From Paracoccaceae bacterium (lineage in GTDB: Bacteria > Pseudomonadota > Alphaproteobacteria > Rhodobacterales > Rhodobacteraceae): 64,000 nucleotides of DNA. The notes under the pieces are model-generated. The model was not told the DNA's origin and did no database searches. It saw only the letters and a list, made by a program, of their open reading frames with translations. Position numbers and translations under genes: made by a program. The stretch is taken from NCBI GenBank assembly GCA_026417295.1, contig JAOADN010000002.1, positions 41,649 through 105,648 on the forward strand, written 5' to 3'. Positions 46,311 to 55,918 of the stretch are shown piece by piece. Numbering within the stretch: position 1 is the stretch's first letter; every line of letters starts with the position of its first letter.

Positions 46311-47093
46311 TCAACCCATGTAGACGCCGCCGGTGACGTTTATCCCCTGCCCCGTCATGAATCGCGCCTCTTCCGAACAGAGGAACACGACGAGGCCGGC
46401 CACATCCTCGGGCTCCTCCAGCCGGCCGAGGGGGGTCTGGCGGATGTAGTCGGCGATCACTTCTGCCGGCGTGATGCCGCGCAGGGCCGCCTCCCATTCG
46501 ACCTCGCGCGCCTGCATCGAGGTGCGCACGAATCCGGGACAGACGGCATTCACGCGGATCCCCTTCGGCGCCAGCTCCCTCGCCAGCGCCTGGGTCCAGC
46601 CAAGGACCGCGAATTTCGATGCGGAATAATGTGCCAGAAGCGGCGCGCCAACCTTCGCGGCCAGAGAGGCGGTGTTGACGATGCAGCCCGCCCCCTGCGC
46701 CACGAAATGGCGGGCCGCGATCTGGTTGACGAGGAAGATGCCGCGTGCGTTGACGGCGAAATTGAAGTCCCAGTCGCGGTCCGTCAATTCAAGCGCGGGC
46801 CGCATCGTCGAGACCCCCGCATTGGCGATGCAGATCTCGCAACCGCCGAGCACCTCCAGCACCCGCGCAAAGCCTGCTTCCACCGAGGCGCGTTCGGTCA
46901 CGTCCATCGTCACCGCCACGGCCCGAGGCCCGAGCGCCCGTGAAGCGGCCTGCGCGGCTTCGGCATCGATGTCAGCCACGGCGACGTGCACGCCCTGCGC
47001 AACCAGCGCCGCCGCGATGGCACGACCTATGCCCGCAGCCCCACCCGTGACCAGAGCCCGGCGGCCATCGAGTTCGCTGTAGCGGGCGGACAT
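46311..47093 (-). CDS. Short-chain dehydrogenase/reductase
   Basis: This 260-residue NAD(P) enzyme has TGGAAGIGRA, the NAG motif in ANAGVSTM, and the Ser-Tyr-Lys triad in NTASLAAKV and HYSASKFAV. The acidic VADIDAE after beta2 favours NAD. It probably oxidises a polyol or sugar hydroxyl. The ATG at 47093 follows GGAG with 6-nt spacing; an upstream ATG at 47114 lacks a ribosome site. First gene of a minus-strand operon and divergent from a DeoR-type regulator. Confidence 0.88.
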   Translation of the reverse strand: MSARYSELDGRRALVTGGAAGIGRAIAAALVAQGVHVAVADIDAEAAQAASRALGPRAVAVTMDVTERASVEAGFARVLEVLGGCEICIANAGVSTMRPALELTDRDWDFNFAVNARGIFLVNQIAARHFVAQGAGCIVNTASLAAKVGAPLLAHYSASKFAVLGWTQALARELAPKGIRVNAVCPGFVRTSMQAREVEWEAALRGITPAEVIADYIRQTPLGRLEEPEDVAGLVVFLCSEEARFMTGQGINVTGGVYMG

Positions 47094-47128
47094 TGGGTTC
47101 TCCGTCTGGGGCATGCAAAGCTTACGTC

Positions 47129-47152
47129 ACAATATTTATGTTGTAAACACAA
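47129..47152. promoter_or_regulatory. Putative DeoR-type operators in the divergent promoter
   Basis: An AT-rich region holds two overlapping inverted repeats: ACAA-N8-TTGT at 47129-47144 and TTGT-N4-ACAA at 47141-47152. The motif ATTTATG appears twice, at 47134-47140 and 47154-47160. It lies between the SDR operon and the regulator gene and contrasts with the GC-rich surroundings. Confidence 0.5.
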
Positions 47153-47235
47153 AATTTATGGACTATTAGTAACAATTGATCTGGCTGATCGCACATTATT
47201 CGATCCGGCCCGAGAACCCAGGTGGAGGATGCCAG

Positions 47236-48066
47236 GTGGCCGGGAGACCTTCGAGCGAGGCGATCGCATCGGGTCAGGTGCTGGCGGCCCAGGGGCGGCG
47301 CGAGGCGATCCTGCGCGAGATCGCCGAACGCGGCATCGTCCAGATCGGGCCGATGGCGTCGGCGCTGGGCGTTTCGGCCATGACGCTGCGCCGCGACCTT
47401 GAGGAACTGGAGCGCGAAGGTCGGCTTGCACGGATCCGCGGCGGCGCCGTGCGGCCGCCCGCCTGGGAACCGGTCGTCGTGGATGTCGAGGAGCCCGAGT
47501 TCCAGCGCCGGATGGGCCAGGCGCTCGGCGCGAAGGAGGCGATCGCGGCGCAGGCCGCGGGACTGCTTGACGAGGTGCGAACCCTGGCCCTTGACGTCGG
47601 GACGACAACCTTGTGCCTGGCCCGTCGGCTTTCCGATCTGCGCCAGGCGAAGATCTTCACCAACAACCTGCGCATTGCGCAGGCGCTCGCGGATGCCGCC
47701 CCCGAGGTCTATCTGGCGGGCGGGCGGGTGCGGCCGGTCGAGCAGGCCGTCGGCGGCCCGGCCGCGGTGGCGCAGTTCGGGGCGCTCTGGTTCGATGCCG
47801 CCATGATCGGGGTCTCGGGCATAACCGCCGATGGTTTCTACGACTATTCCTTCGAGGATGCCGACCTGAAGCGCATCTACTTCACCCGCGCCACACGACG
47901 CATCGTGCTGGCGGACAGCGGCAAGTTCAACCGCCGCTCCCTCGTTGCGGTCGGGCGGCTGGATGAAGCGACCGACCTCGTGACCGATGCCCCGCCACCA
48001 GAGCCGCTTGCGCGCGCCCTGGCCGAGGCGGGCGTGCGCCTGCATCTGGCCGGAGCGCCCGCCTGA
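47236..48066 (+). CDS. DeoR/GlpR-family transcriptional regulator
   Basis: This 276-residue repressor has an N-terminal winged HTH (RREAILREIAERGIVQIGPM, ALGVSAMTLRRDLEEL, RIRGGAV) and a DeoR-C sensor domain (ALDVGTTTLCLARRL, VYLAGGRVR, GVSGITADGFYDYSFEDADLKR) that binds a sugar phosphate. It starts with GTG after GGAGG with 7-nt spacing. It is divergent from the SDR/ABC operon and upstream of the SgcQ-like and kinase genes, so it probably controls both. Confidence 0.9.
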   Translation: MAGRPSSEAIASGQVLAAQGRREAILREIAERGIVQIGPMASALGVSAMTLRRDLEELEREGRLARIRGGAVRPPAWEPVVVDVEEPEFQRRMGQALGAKEAIAAQAAGLLDEVRTLALDVGTTTLCLARRLSDLRQAKIFTNNLRIAQALADAAPEVYLAGGRVRPVEQAVGGPAAVAQFGALWFDAAMIGVSGITADGFYDYSFEDADLKRIYFTRATRRIVLADSGKFNRRSLVAVGRLDEATDLVTDAPPPEPLARALAEAGVRLHLAGAPA

Positions 48067-48110
48067 CGCGCCGGAATGAAGCGACCAGTTCAACAGGAGG
48101 ATTCGCGTCC

Positions 48111-48914
48111 ATGATCTTCGACTTCCTTGGATCGCGCAGGAAGGCGGTCATCGGCATGTGCCACATTGGCGCCCTGCCCGGCGCGCCGCTCTACGATGCA
48201 GCCGGCGGTGTCGACAGGCTGATAGACGGCGCCATCGCCGACATCGAAAGGCTTCAGGACGGCGGGGTCGATGCCATCATGTTCGGGAACGAGAATGATC
48301 GGCCCTATGTGTTCAAGGCACCTCCGGAGGGACTGGCGGCGATGACCGCCGTGGTCCAGGCCTGCAAGCCGGCGCTGAAGGTGCCCTTCGGGGTCAACTA
48401 CCTGTGGGATCCGCTCGCTTCGGTGTCGATCGGCGCCACGACCGGGGCCGCCTTCGTGCGCGAGATCTTCACCGGGGTCTTCGCATCCGACATGGGCATG
48501 TGGCAGCCCGATTGTGCCGCGGCCGCCCGCCTGCGTCACAATCTCGGGCGCGACGACATGAAGATGTTCTTCAACATCAACGCGGAGTTCGCCCATTCGC
48601 TCGACCGCCGGCCGGTTGCGCTGCGCGCCAGAAGCGCGGTCTTCTCCTCGCTTGCCGATGCAATTCTCGTCTCGGGGCCTCTGACCGGCCAATCGGCCGA
48701 CCAGACGGACCTTGCCGCCGTGGCCGAGGCCGTCGCGGGCACAGTGCCCGTCTTTGCCAACACCGGCGTGCGCATCGACACGGTGGCCCAGATCCTGTCG
48801 GTTGCCGACGGCGTGATCGTGGGGACGCATTTCAAGGTGGATGGCGACACCTGGAAGCCCGTGGACGGTGACCGGGTGAAGCGTTTCATGGACGTGGTCG
48901 AGGGCCTGCGCTGA
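48111..48914 (+). CDS. BtpA/SgcQ-family TIM-barrel protein
   Basis: This 267-residue protein belongs to the BtpA/SgcQ family: KAVIGMCHIGALPGAPLYD, GVDAIMFGNENDRPYVF, PFGVNYLWDPLASVSIGATT, ASDMGMWQPD and VFANTGVRIDTVAQIL. Known members are the cyanobacterial photosystem factor BtpA and E. coli SgcQ in a sugar operon; enzyme activity is not established as far as I know. It overlaps the kinase start by 1 bp (TGATG). Its context suggests an aldolase or isomerase-like step on a phosphorylated or keto sugar. Confidence 0.88.
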   Translation: MIFDFLGSRRKAVIGMCHIGALPGAPLYDAAGGVDRLIDGAIADIERLQDGGVDAIMFGNENDRPYVFKAPPEGLAAMTAVVQACKPALKVPFGVNYLWDPLASVSIGATTGAAFVREIFTGVFASDMGMWQPDCAAAARLRHNLGRDDMKMFFNINAEFAHSLDRRPVALRARSAVFSSLADAILVSGPLTGQSADQTDLAAVAEAVAGTVPVFANTGVRIDTVAQILSVADGVIVGTHFKVDGDTWKPVDGDRVKRFMDVVEGLR

Positions 48915-50395
48915 TGGCGCTGGTCCTGGGGCTCGACATCGGCACGACCTCGACCATCGGCATCCTGGCCGACACTGCGGGAACGGTCCGGGCGCTGGCC
49001 AGCCGGCCCGTGAGCCTGTCCTCGCCGCATCCAGGCTGGGCCGAGGAGGACCCTGCCGAATGGTGGGCCAACGTCTGCGCGCTCGTGCCCGAGCTTCTGG
49101 CCGAGGCGGAGGTGACCGCCGGAGAGATTGCCGGCATCGGCGTCGGCGGGATGTTGCCGGCCATCCTCCTGCTTGACGCAGAGGGACGGATCCTGCGCCC
49201 CTCCATCCAGCAAAGCGACGGCCGATCAGGGGAAGAGGTCGCGGCCCTGGCTGCCGAGGTGGACGCATCGGCCTTTCTCGGGCGCACCGGCAACGGCATC
49301 AACCAGCAACTCGCTGCGCCCCGTCTACGCTGGATCAGGCTGCACGAACCCGATGTGTTCGCCCGGACCGCGACCGTCATGGGCTCCTACGACTGGATCA
49401 ACTTCCGCCTCACCGGGCGGCGAGCCGTCGAGCAGAACTGGGCCCTGGAAGCGGGCCTGACCGATCTTGCAACGCACCGCATCGCCGACGATCTGGTCGC
49501 GCTCACCGGCCTGCCGCGTCAGGCGGTACCCGAGCGGATCGAGTCGACCGCCCTCCACGGTCGGGTGACAGCCGAAGCCGCGCGCGCGACGAGCCTTGCC
49601 GAAGGCACGCCGGTCATCGGCGGGGCTGCGGACTTCATCGCCTCGGCGCTCGTCGCTGGCGTGACGGCGCCCGGCGACGTGCTTCTGAAATTCGGCGGCT
49701 CGGTCGACATCCTGACCGCAAGCACGACGGCGCGCCCCGACGCCAGGCTGTTTCTCGACTATCACCTCATCCCCGGCGTCTTCGTCCCGAACGGCTGCAT
49801 GTCAACGGGCGGATCAGCGCTCAACTGGGCTGCAGCGACCTTCGCGGCCGGGATCGAGCCGGTCGGTGGCAGCCGGCACCGGGCGCTCGACCTCCTGGCG
49901 GCCGCGGTGCCCGCCGGGGCCGAGGGGCTGACCGTGCTTCCCTATTTCCTGGGCGAGAAGACGCCCCTGCACGATCCCGCTGCGCGCGGTGTCCTCGAGG
50001 GGCTGACGCTCTCGCACGGGCTCGGCCATATATGGCGTGCCCTCCTTGAGTCTTATGCCTTCGCCATCCGCCACCATCTCGAGGTGATGGCAGGAATAGG
50101 CCATGCGCCGCGCCGTTTCCTGGCATCGGATGGCGGATCCAGAAGCAGCGTCTGGATGCAGATCGTCGCCGACGTGATCGGCGAACCTGTCGAGGTTCCG
50201 GGCGGTCATCCCGGCACCTGTCTCGGCGCCGCCTGGACGGCCGCAATGGGCATCGGCGCGGCATCGGACTGGGCGGACGTCGCGCGTTTCGTCACGCGGG
50301 GGGCGAGCTACCGCCCCGATCCCGCAACCCGCGAAGCCTATGAGGCCGGCTACAGACGCTTCCGCGACCTCTATCCGCGAATCTACCGGCGGTGA
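48914..50395 (+). CDS. FGGY-family carbohydrate kinase
   Basis: This 493-residue kinase has the FGGY N-terminal motif LVLGLDIGTTSTIGILAD, GVGGMLPAILLLDA, and the C-terminal domain with GGAADFIASALVAG and FLASDGGSRSSVWMQIVADV. It is closest in feel to xylulokinases, but the sugar cannot be fixed by sequence. It would phosphorylate the ketose generated by the SDR. It overlaps the SgcQ-like gene. Confidence 0.9.
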   Translation: MALVLGLDIGTTSTIGILADTAGTVRALASRPVSLSSPHPGWAEEDPAEWWANVCALVPELLAEAEVTAGEIAGIGVGGMLPAILLLDAEGRILRPSIQQSDGRSGEEVAALAAEVDASAFLGRTGNGINQQLAAPRLRWIRLHEPDVFARTATVMGSYDWINFRLTGRRAVEQNWALEAGLTDLATHRIADDLVALTGLPRQAVPERIESTALHGRVTAEAARATSLAEGTPVIGGAADFIASALVAGVTAPGDVLLKFGGSVDILTASTTARPDARLFLDYHLIPGVFVPNGCMSTGGSALNWAAATFAAGIEPVGGSRHRALDLLAAAVPAGAEGLTVLPYFLGEKTPLHDPAARGVLEGLTLSHGLGHIWRALLESYAFAIRHHLEVMAGIGHAPRRFLASDGGSRSSVWMQIVADVIGEPVEVPGGHPGTCLGAAWTAAMGIGAASDWADVARFVTRGASYRPDPATREAYEAGYRRFRDLYPRIYRR

Positions 50396-50614
50396 CCATG
50401 ACGGCCTTGCCGTGCCTTGTGCGGCAGGGTCTGGTCTCACGGCTTCCGGGACAGGGCCTGCACAGTGGTCCCTGCCGCGGCGCGGAAGCCTGCCCAGGGC
50501 CGGGTTCCTTGATCCTTCGGAGCGGCCCCGGGGCGGAGGCGACCTCGCATTGGGTCAGGCCGCCGTGGCCGCCGCCCGCGCGCATCCGTATGGGCGGCCG
50601 GGTCGGTCCGACGC
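50396..50614. other. Intergenic, no gene seen
   Basis: This 219-bp region between the kinase and the convergent peptide-type ABC ATPase gene holds a 60-plus-residue open frame with no recognisable features. It could be a decayed gene fragment. No terminator with a T-tract was found. Confidence 0.5.
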
Positions 50615-52396
50615 CTAGGTCGGCAGGCCGACCAGATGCCCTTCGCCGATGTCCTCCAGCACGACGCGCGGCGGTTCACGGCCCGGAGGGTGCAGGGGGC
50701 TTGGCGTTTCGGCGGACAGCCGCGGGCTGGGCCTGCGCCGGTGTGCCGGGTCGGGAACGGGCACTGCGTCGATCAGGCGGCGCGTGTAGGGGTGCCGGGG
50801 ATCGCCGAACACCTGCTGATGTGTCCCCATCTCGACGATCTGGCCGAGATACATGACCGCTACCCGGTCCGATATGTTGTCCACCACCGCCATGTCGTGG
50901 CTGATGAACAGGTAGGACATGCCGAATTCGGCCTGCAGCGCCTTGAGCAGTTCAAGCACCCGCGCCTGCACCGAGACATCGAGCGCGCTCACGCTTTCGT
51001 CGGCGATGATCAGGTCCGGTTGCAGCGCCAGCGCGCGGGCGATGCAGATCCGCTGGCGCTGGCCGCCGGAGAATTCGTGCGGGTAGCGGTCGAGCTGCGA
51101 CGCCTCCATTCCGACGCGGGTCATCAGGTCGGCGGCACGGTCGCGCCGCTGGGCAGCGTTGCCGATCCCGTGGATCAGCAGGGGCTCGGCGATCAGTTCC
51201 CCGACGCGCATCCGGGGGTTCAGCGCGGCCATCGGGTCCTGGAACACCATCTGCACCCGCCGCCGCATGGCCTTGAGCGCCGGAGGATCCAGCCCTTCCA
51301 TCGCCTGACCCGCGATCTCGATCCGGCCCTGATGCGGGGCCAGGCCGACCAGAGCCCTTGCGATGGTTGACTTGCCGCAGCCGGATTCGCCGACGAGGGC
51401 AAAGGTCTCGCCCTTTCGGATCTCGAAGCTGACATGTTCGACCGCGTGGACATTCTGCGTGACCCGGCCCAGAACCCCGCCGCGCAACGGGTAGCGGACG
51501 ACGACATCCTCGACCCGTGCGATCGGATCCGTGGTAACGGGCATCCGCGGCGCCCCCTGCCCCATCCTCGGCACGGCGGCCAGGAGGGCGCGGGTATAGT
51601 CTGCCTGGGGCCGGACGAAGAGTTCGGCGGTGGCCGCAGTCTCGACCTGGCGGCCATGGCGCATGACGATGACCCGGTCGGCCATCTCGGCCACCACGCC
51701 CATGTCATGCGTGATCAGGATGATCGCGGTGCCGAGGTCGCGTTGCAGGTCGCGCAGCAGGTCCAGCACCTCGCGCTGCACGGTCACGTCCAGCGCGGTC
51801 GTCGGTTCGTCGGCGATCAGCACCTCGGGCCGCAGCGCCAGAGCCATGGCGATCATCACCCGCTGCCGCATGCCGCCGGACAGTTCGTGCGGGTATTGGG
51901 TCATGCGGCGATCCGGTTCGGACAGACGCACGGCACGCAGCGCCTCGACCGCACGTCTGCGGGCCTCGGTCCGGCTGACGGGGTCATGGGCGCGGATCGC
52001 CTCGGCCAGCTGCGCGCCCACCGTCATTACAGGATTGAGCGAGGTCATCGGCTCCTGGAAGATCATGGCGATCCGGTCGCCGCGTACCGCGCGCAGGTCG
52101 GCTTCGGACAGACGCGTCAGGTCATGTCCGTCAAAGCGGATGCTGCCGCCGGTCACACGGACGGCGGGCTGGGGCAGAAGGCCCATGATGGCAAGGGACG
52201 TGATCGACTTGCCCGAGCCGCTTTCCCCCGCGATGGCCAGGGTCTCGCCCTTCCTCAGGTCGAAGGACAGGTCCTGCACCAGGGGTTTCAGTCCCCCTTC
52301 AGTTCGTGCGGCAACGCAAAGCTCCTCGACCCGCAGGACGGGCACCTGGGGGCTTGTGGCCGCCCCGGCGTCCATCGTGGCTTCCGCCAGGGTCAT
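50615..52396 (-). CDS. Double ATP-binding ABC protein (DppD-DppF fusion)
   Basis: This 593-residue protein holds two ATPases of peptide-type importers in one chain. The first has [18 protein letters not shown] and [12 protein letters not shown]; the second has [18 protein letters not shown] and [12 protein letters not shown] (with Ser after DE in place of Pro). It drives uptake of the substrate delivered by the binding protein at 53352-54965. The start overlaps the amidase stop (ATGA), and it ends the operon. Confidence 0.92.
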   Translation of the reverse strand: MTLAEATMDAGAATSPQVPVLRVEELCVAARTEGGLKPLVQDLSFDLRKGETLAIAGESGSGKSITSLAIMGLLPQPAVRVTGGSIRFDGHDLTRLSEADLRAVRGDRIAMIFQEPMTSLNPVMTVGAQLAEAIRAHDPVSRTEARRRAVEALRAVRLSEPDRRMTQYPHELSGGMRQRVMIAMALALRPEVLIADEPTTALDVTVQREVLDLLRDLQRDLGTAIILITHDMGVVAEMADRVIVMRHGRQVETAATAELFVRPQADYTRALLAAVPRMGQGAPRMPVTTDPIARVEDVVVRYPLRGGVLGRVTQNVHAVEHVSFEIRKGETFALVGESGCGKSTIARALVGLAPHQGRIEIAGQAMEGLDPPALKAMRRRVQMVFQDPMAALNPRMRVGELIAEPLLIHGIGNAAQRRDRAADLMTRVGMEASQLDRYPHEFSGGQRQRICIARALALQPDLIIADESVSALDVSVQARVLELLKALQAEFGMSYLFISHDMAVVDNISDRVAVMYLGQIVEMGTHQQVFGDPRHPYTRRLIDAVPVPDPAHRRRPSPRLSAETPSPLHPPGREPPRVVLEDIGEGHLVGLPT

Positions 52397-53352
52397 TCGA
52401 AGACGATCCGGGGGAAGTAGAAGCTGACAACCCAGTTCGGCATGTCCACGATTTCCGAGATGCGCAGGTCGCCGCAGACCGAACAGAGCATGTAGGCGTC
52501 CACCGCCGGGATGCCCTGCTGGCGGGTCAGCAGGTCGATCATCCCCGACACCGCGTCGCGGGCCGCCGTCATCAGGTCCGGCCCGACGCCCGTCGTCGCC
52601 TCGTATCCCCTGGCGTCCAGGTGCCGCGTCACCGGCCCCGGCGTGGTGAAGCGCGGGAACTTCAGCGGCTGGTCCTTCACCAGGTCCAGCGTCAGCACCA
52701 CGTTCATCGGGCTTTCGATCGCCGTCCCGCAGACCTCGCCATCGCCCTGCGCCGCATGGGTGTCGCCGACGCTGAAGAGGGCCCCCTCGACCTCGACCGG
52801 CAGGTAGAGCGTGACGCCCGCCGTCAGGTCGCGGATGTCGAGGTTGCCGCCCACCCGCCGGGGCGGGACGACGGAGTGCAGCCCGGCTTCCGCCGGGGCG
52901 CAGCCGATGGTGCCCGAGAAGGGCTTCAGCGGCACCTTCGCGGCGCTGCCCCACATCGCGGGTTCCATGCTGGCCGGGTCGTAGGACCACAGGCAAAGGG
53001 CCGGGTCCTTGAACTGGTCGGCAAGAAGCCCGAAGCCCGGGATGTTCGCCGTCCAGCCGAAGCCCTTGCCGTCGAACACCTTCGGCGCGAAGCCCTCCAG
53101 CGTCACCTTCAGCACGTCGCCCGGTTGCGCCCCGTCCACCCAGATCGGCCCCGAGACCGGGTTGATCTTGCCGAAGTCGAGGTCGATCACGCTTTGCAGG
53201 GTGGACGACGGGCCAAGCTGGCCCGCCGAGGAATCATGACAGTGGAACTCGATGGTCGAGCCCGGGGCGACGCGCAGCGCCGGCGGCAGGGAATTGTCCC
53301 AGCCGAAGTGATGCTGCGCGCCGTGGATCGTGTAGTCGCAGGCCTTGCACAT
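52393..53352 (-). CDS. Acetamidase/formamidase family protein
   Basis: This 319-residue protein belongs to the formamidase FmdA family: PGSTIEFHCHDSSAGQL, PVSGPIWVDGAQPGDVLKV, TIGCAPAEAGLHS, GDTHAAQGDGEVCGTAIE and SVCGDLRISEIV. FmdA hydrolyses formamide to formate and ammonia. It is part of an operon with amide sensor AmiC and antiterminator AmiR, so the natural substrate is probably a short aliphatic amide used as nitrogen source. It overlaps the flanking genes by 1 and 4 bp. Confidence 0.9.
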   Translation of the reverse strand: MCKACDYTIHGAQHHFGWDNSLPPALRVAPGSTIEFHCHDSSAGQLGPSSTLQSVIDLDFGKINPVSGPIWVDGAQPGDVLKVTLEGFAPKVFDGKGFGWTANIPGFGLLADQFKDPALCLWSYDPASMEPAMWGSAAKVPLKPFSGTIGCAPAEAGLHSVVPPRRVGGNLDIRDLTAGVTLYLPVEVEGALFSVGDTHAAQGDGEVCGTAIESPMNVVLTLDLVKDQPLKFPRFTTPGPVTRHLDARGYEATTGVGPDLMTAARDAVSGMIDLLTRQQGIPAVDAYMLCSVCGDLRISEIVDMPNWVVSFYFPRIVFE

Positions 53353-54965
53353 TACTGTTTGACCCAGACGTAATCGTAGTTGACCGGGATCGAGACCGGA
53401 TCGACATAGAGCGCATCCTCGCCGCCCATGCGTTCGGACTTCATCGTGTAGCGTTCCTCGTTGAAGACCGGGACCCAGGGGGCCTGTTCCATCACGCCCA
53501 TGTAGATGTCGGACCAGAGCTTGAGCCGGTCCGCCGACCGGGCCGGGTCGAACATGCTGTCGGCCTCGACCGCCTTGGCATCAAGGGCGGGGTCGCAGAA
53601 CTTGGACCAGTTCCAGCCGCCCTCGCCGGCCCCGGCGCAGCCGAGGATGGGCCCGTAGAAGTTGGACGGATCGGGGAAGTCGGCGATCCAGGCCATGCCG
53701 CCCGACCAGATCATCGGCGCCGTGCCCGCGCCGCCGGCCTCGATCACGTTGGCCTGGGCGAGGTTCTGGATGTTGGCCTTGATGCCGATGGCCGCGAGGT
53801 CCTGCTGGATCGCCTGCGCGATGCGCGGGTTCGGATCGGTGTTCATGACGTAAAGCTCGGTCTCGAACCCGTCGGCGAGGCCCGCATCGGCCAGAAGCTT
53901 CTTCGCGCCTTCGGGATCGTAGGGATAGCCCGCGTAGCCCTCGGTATAGCCCGGCATCGAGGGCGGCAGCGGCTGGTTTGCGGGGACGGCGCGGCCGTTG
54001 ATGATCTGGATGATCCGATCCTTGTTGATCGCCATGTTGATGGCCTTGCGCACCTCGAGTTTGTCGAATGGCGGCAGGGTGACGTTGAGCGTGATGTAGC
54101 CGGTGTGCAGCTGCCCGCCGACCACCACGCGTGCGGCCTGGGCCGGATCGTTCATCACTTCGGTGAACTTCGCCGGCGGAATACCGTCGCCGGGCACGTC
54201 AACCTCGCCCTTCTGAAGGCGCAGAAGGGCCACGACGGGTTCCTGCCCGACCTCGAAGACAATGCTGTCGAGGAACGGCACGCCCGGGCGCCAGTAGTCC
54301 GCGTTCTTCTCGAACACCAGACGCTGGCCGAGCGTCCATTCCGCCAGCCTGTATGCCCCGGTCCCGACCGGCTTCTTGCCGAAGTCGGCACCGGCTTCCT
54401 CGACAGCCTCCTTCGGCACGACGCTGGCGAAGTTCAGCGCCATGACGTGCAGGAAGGTCGCGTCGGGCCGCGACAGGGTGATCCTCACGGTCAGCGGGTC
54501 CACCACCTCGACCCCCGACAGGCCCCCCGGGCCGGCATTCTCGAATCCGGCGATTGCGCCGAAGAATCCCGCGCCCGGCGACTGGGTTTCCGGGTTCGTC
54601 ACGCGGTCGAGCGAGTATTTCACATCCTCGGCCGTCATCTCGCGCCCGTTGTGGAACTTGACCCCGGGGCGCAGCTTGAAGGTATAGACCAGACCGTCCT
54701 CGGAGATCTCGTAGCTCTCGGCCAGTCCCGGCCGCAACGTCGTGGTGCCCGGGACATAGTCCATCAGTCCGTCGAACAGCGACTTGATCATCGACCAGTT
54801 CTGCCAGTCGTAGCCGATGGCGGGGTCAAGCGTGGCCACGTCGTCCTTGTAGGTGATGGTGATCGTGCCGCCGGGCTTTGCAGCCGGATCGGGGGTGTAG
54901 TCCTGCGCCGCACCGGGCAGCGCGAGCGCCAGCAGGACGGCGGTAGAGGCGAGCAGCTTCTTCAT
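53352..54965 (-). CDS. ABC transporter substrate-binding protein (peptide/nickel class)
   Basis: This 537-residue family-5 solute-binding protein has a signal peptide (KLLASTAVLLALALPGAA) and the typical motifs GTITITYKDDVATLDPAIGY, LRPGVKFHNGREM, and EFSDQM-like lobes. It probably brings an amide or amide-bearing oligomer to the permeases at 54998-56800. It starts 32 bp after the DppB-type permease stop. Confidence 0.9.
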   Translation of the reverse strand: MKKLLASTAVLLALALPGAAQDYTPDPAAKPGGTITITYKDDVATLDPAIGYDWQNWSMIKSLFDGLMDYVPGTTTLRPGLAESYEISEDGLVYTFKLRPGVKFHNGREMTAEDVKYSLDRVTNPETQSPGAGFFGAIAGFENAGPGGLSGVEVVDPLTVRITLSRPDATFLHVMALNFASVVPKEAVEEAGADFGKKPVGTGAYRLAEWTLGQRLVFEKNADYWRPGVPFLDSIVFEVGQEPVVALLRLQKGEVDVPGDGIPPAKFTEVMNDPAQAARVVVGGQLHTGYITLNVTLPPFDKLEVRKAINMAINKDRIIQIINGRAVPANQPLPPSMPGYTEGYAGYPYDPEGAKKLLADAGLADGFETELYVMNTDPNPRIAQAIQQDLAAIGIKANIQNLAQANVIEAGGAGTAPMIWSGGMAWIADFPDPSNFYGPILGCAGAGEGGWNWSKFCDPALDAKAVEADSMFDPARSADRLKLWSDIYMGVMEQAPWVPVFNEERYTMKSERMGGEDALYVDPVSIPVNYDYVWVKQ

Positions 54966-54997
54966 TCATTCTCTCCTGTTGGGTTGACGTTGTCGTA

Positions 54998-55918
54998 TCA
55001 GCGAAGCCGGATTCTTGGGTCGATGAGCGGAGCAATGAGGTCGGCCAGAAGATTGCCAAGCACGATGGCGCAGGCAGAGACGAGTGTGACGCCCATGATG
55101 ATCGGGATGTCGACGCGCTGGATCGCCTGCCAGGCCAGCTGACCGATTCCGGGCCAGCCGAACACGCTTTCGACGACGACGATCCCGCCCATGAAGATGC
55201 CGATGTCGATCCCGATCATGGCGATGACCGGCAGGATCGCGTTGGGCAGGGCGTGGCGCAGCACGATCCGCGCGCGGGTCAGGCCCTTGGCACGGGCGGT
55301 GCGGATGTAGTCCGCGCGCAGCACGTCGATCATGCTTGACCGCATCATCCGCGAATACCAGCCCGAGCCCAGGATCCCCAGGGTCAGGGCAGGCAGGACG
55401 AGATGCGCGAAGGTGCCGTAGCCGCCGATCGGGAACCAGCCGAGCCTGACGGCGAAGACGTAAAGGAGAAGGAGACTGACCACGAACTGCGGTGCCGAAA
55501 CGGTGACAAACGAGATGATCATCAGCGTCTGATCCAGGGCCCGCCCGCGCCGCAGCGCCGCAACGATTCCCATGGTCAGGCCGAGCAGCAGTTCGCAGAT
55601 GATTGCCCCCGCCATGAGTAGTAGCGTGGCCGGCAGTCGCGACCAGATGAGCTCGGCCACTTGCGTCTTCTGCAGGTAGCTGCGGCCCATGTCGCCCTGC
55701 ACAAGCCCCCCCATGTAGCGGGCATATTGCACGACGAAGGGCCTATCGAGGCCCAGCTGCTGGCGGATGTTCTCGACCGTCTCTGCGGTGGCCGAGCGTC
55801 CTGCGATCTGCCGCACCGGGTCGGCCGGCAGGACATAGAGGAGGAAGAAGGTGATGAAGCTGACGCCCAGAAGGATCAGGGCGGACTGAACAAGCCTGCG
55901 GATCAGATAGGCGGCCAT
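54998..55918 (-). CDS. ABC transporter permease (DppB-like)
   Basis: This 306-residue permease has six hydrophobic segments with the N-terminal signature YLIRRLVQSALILLGVSFIT and the EAA-type loop DYIRTARAKGLTRARIVLRH. It starts within 1 bp of the DppC stop and is followed by the binding protein gene. Confidence 0.92.
   Translation of the reverse strand: MAAYLIRRLVQSALILLGVSFITFFLLYVLPADPVRQIAGRSATAETVENIRQQLGLDRPFVVQYARYMGGLVQGDMGRSYLQKTQVAELIWSRLPATLLLMAGAIICELLLGLTMGIVAALRRGRALDQTLMIISFVTVSAPQFVVSLLLLYVFAVRLGWFPIGGYGTFAHLVLPALTLGILGSGWYSRMMRSSMIDVLRADYIRTARAKGLTRARIVLRHALPNAILPVIAMIGIDIGIFMGGIVVVESVFGWPGIGQLAWQAIQRVDIPIIMGVTLVSACAIVLGNLLADLIAPLIDPRIRLR

Noticed and set aside
50340..50618. 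92-residue plus-strand ORF after the FGGY kinase
   Set aside because: Mostly overlaps the kinase end in another frame; no family resemblance. May be decayed sequence but not supportable as a gene.
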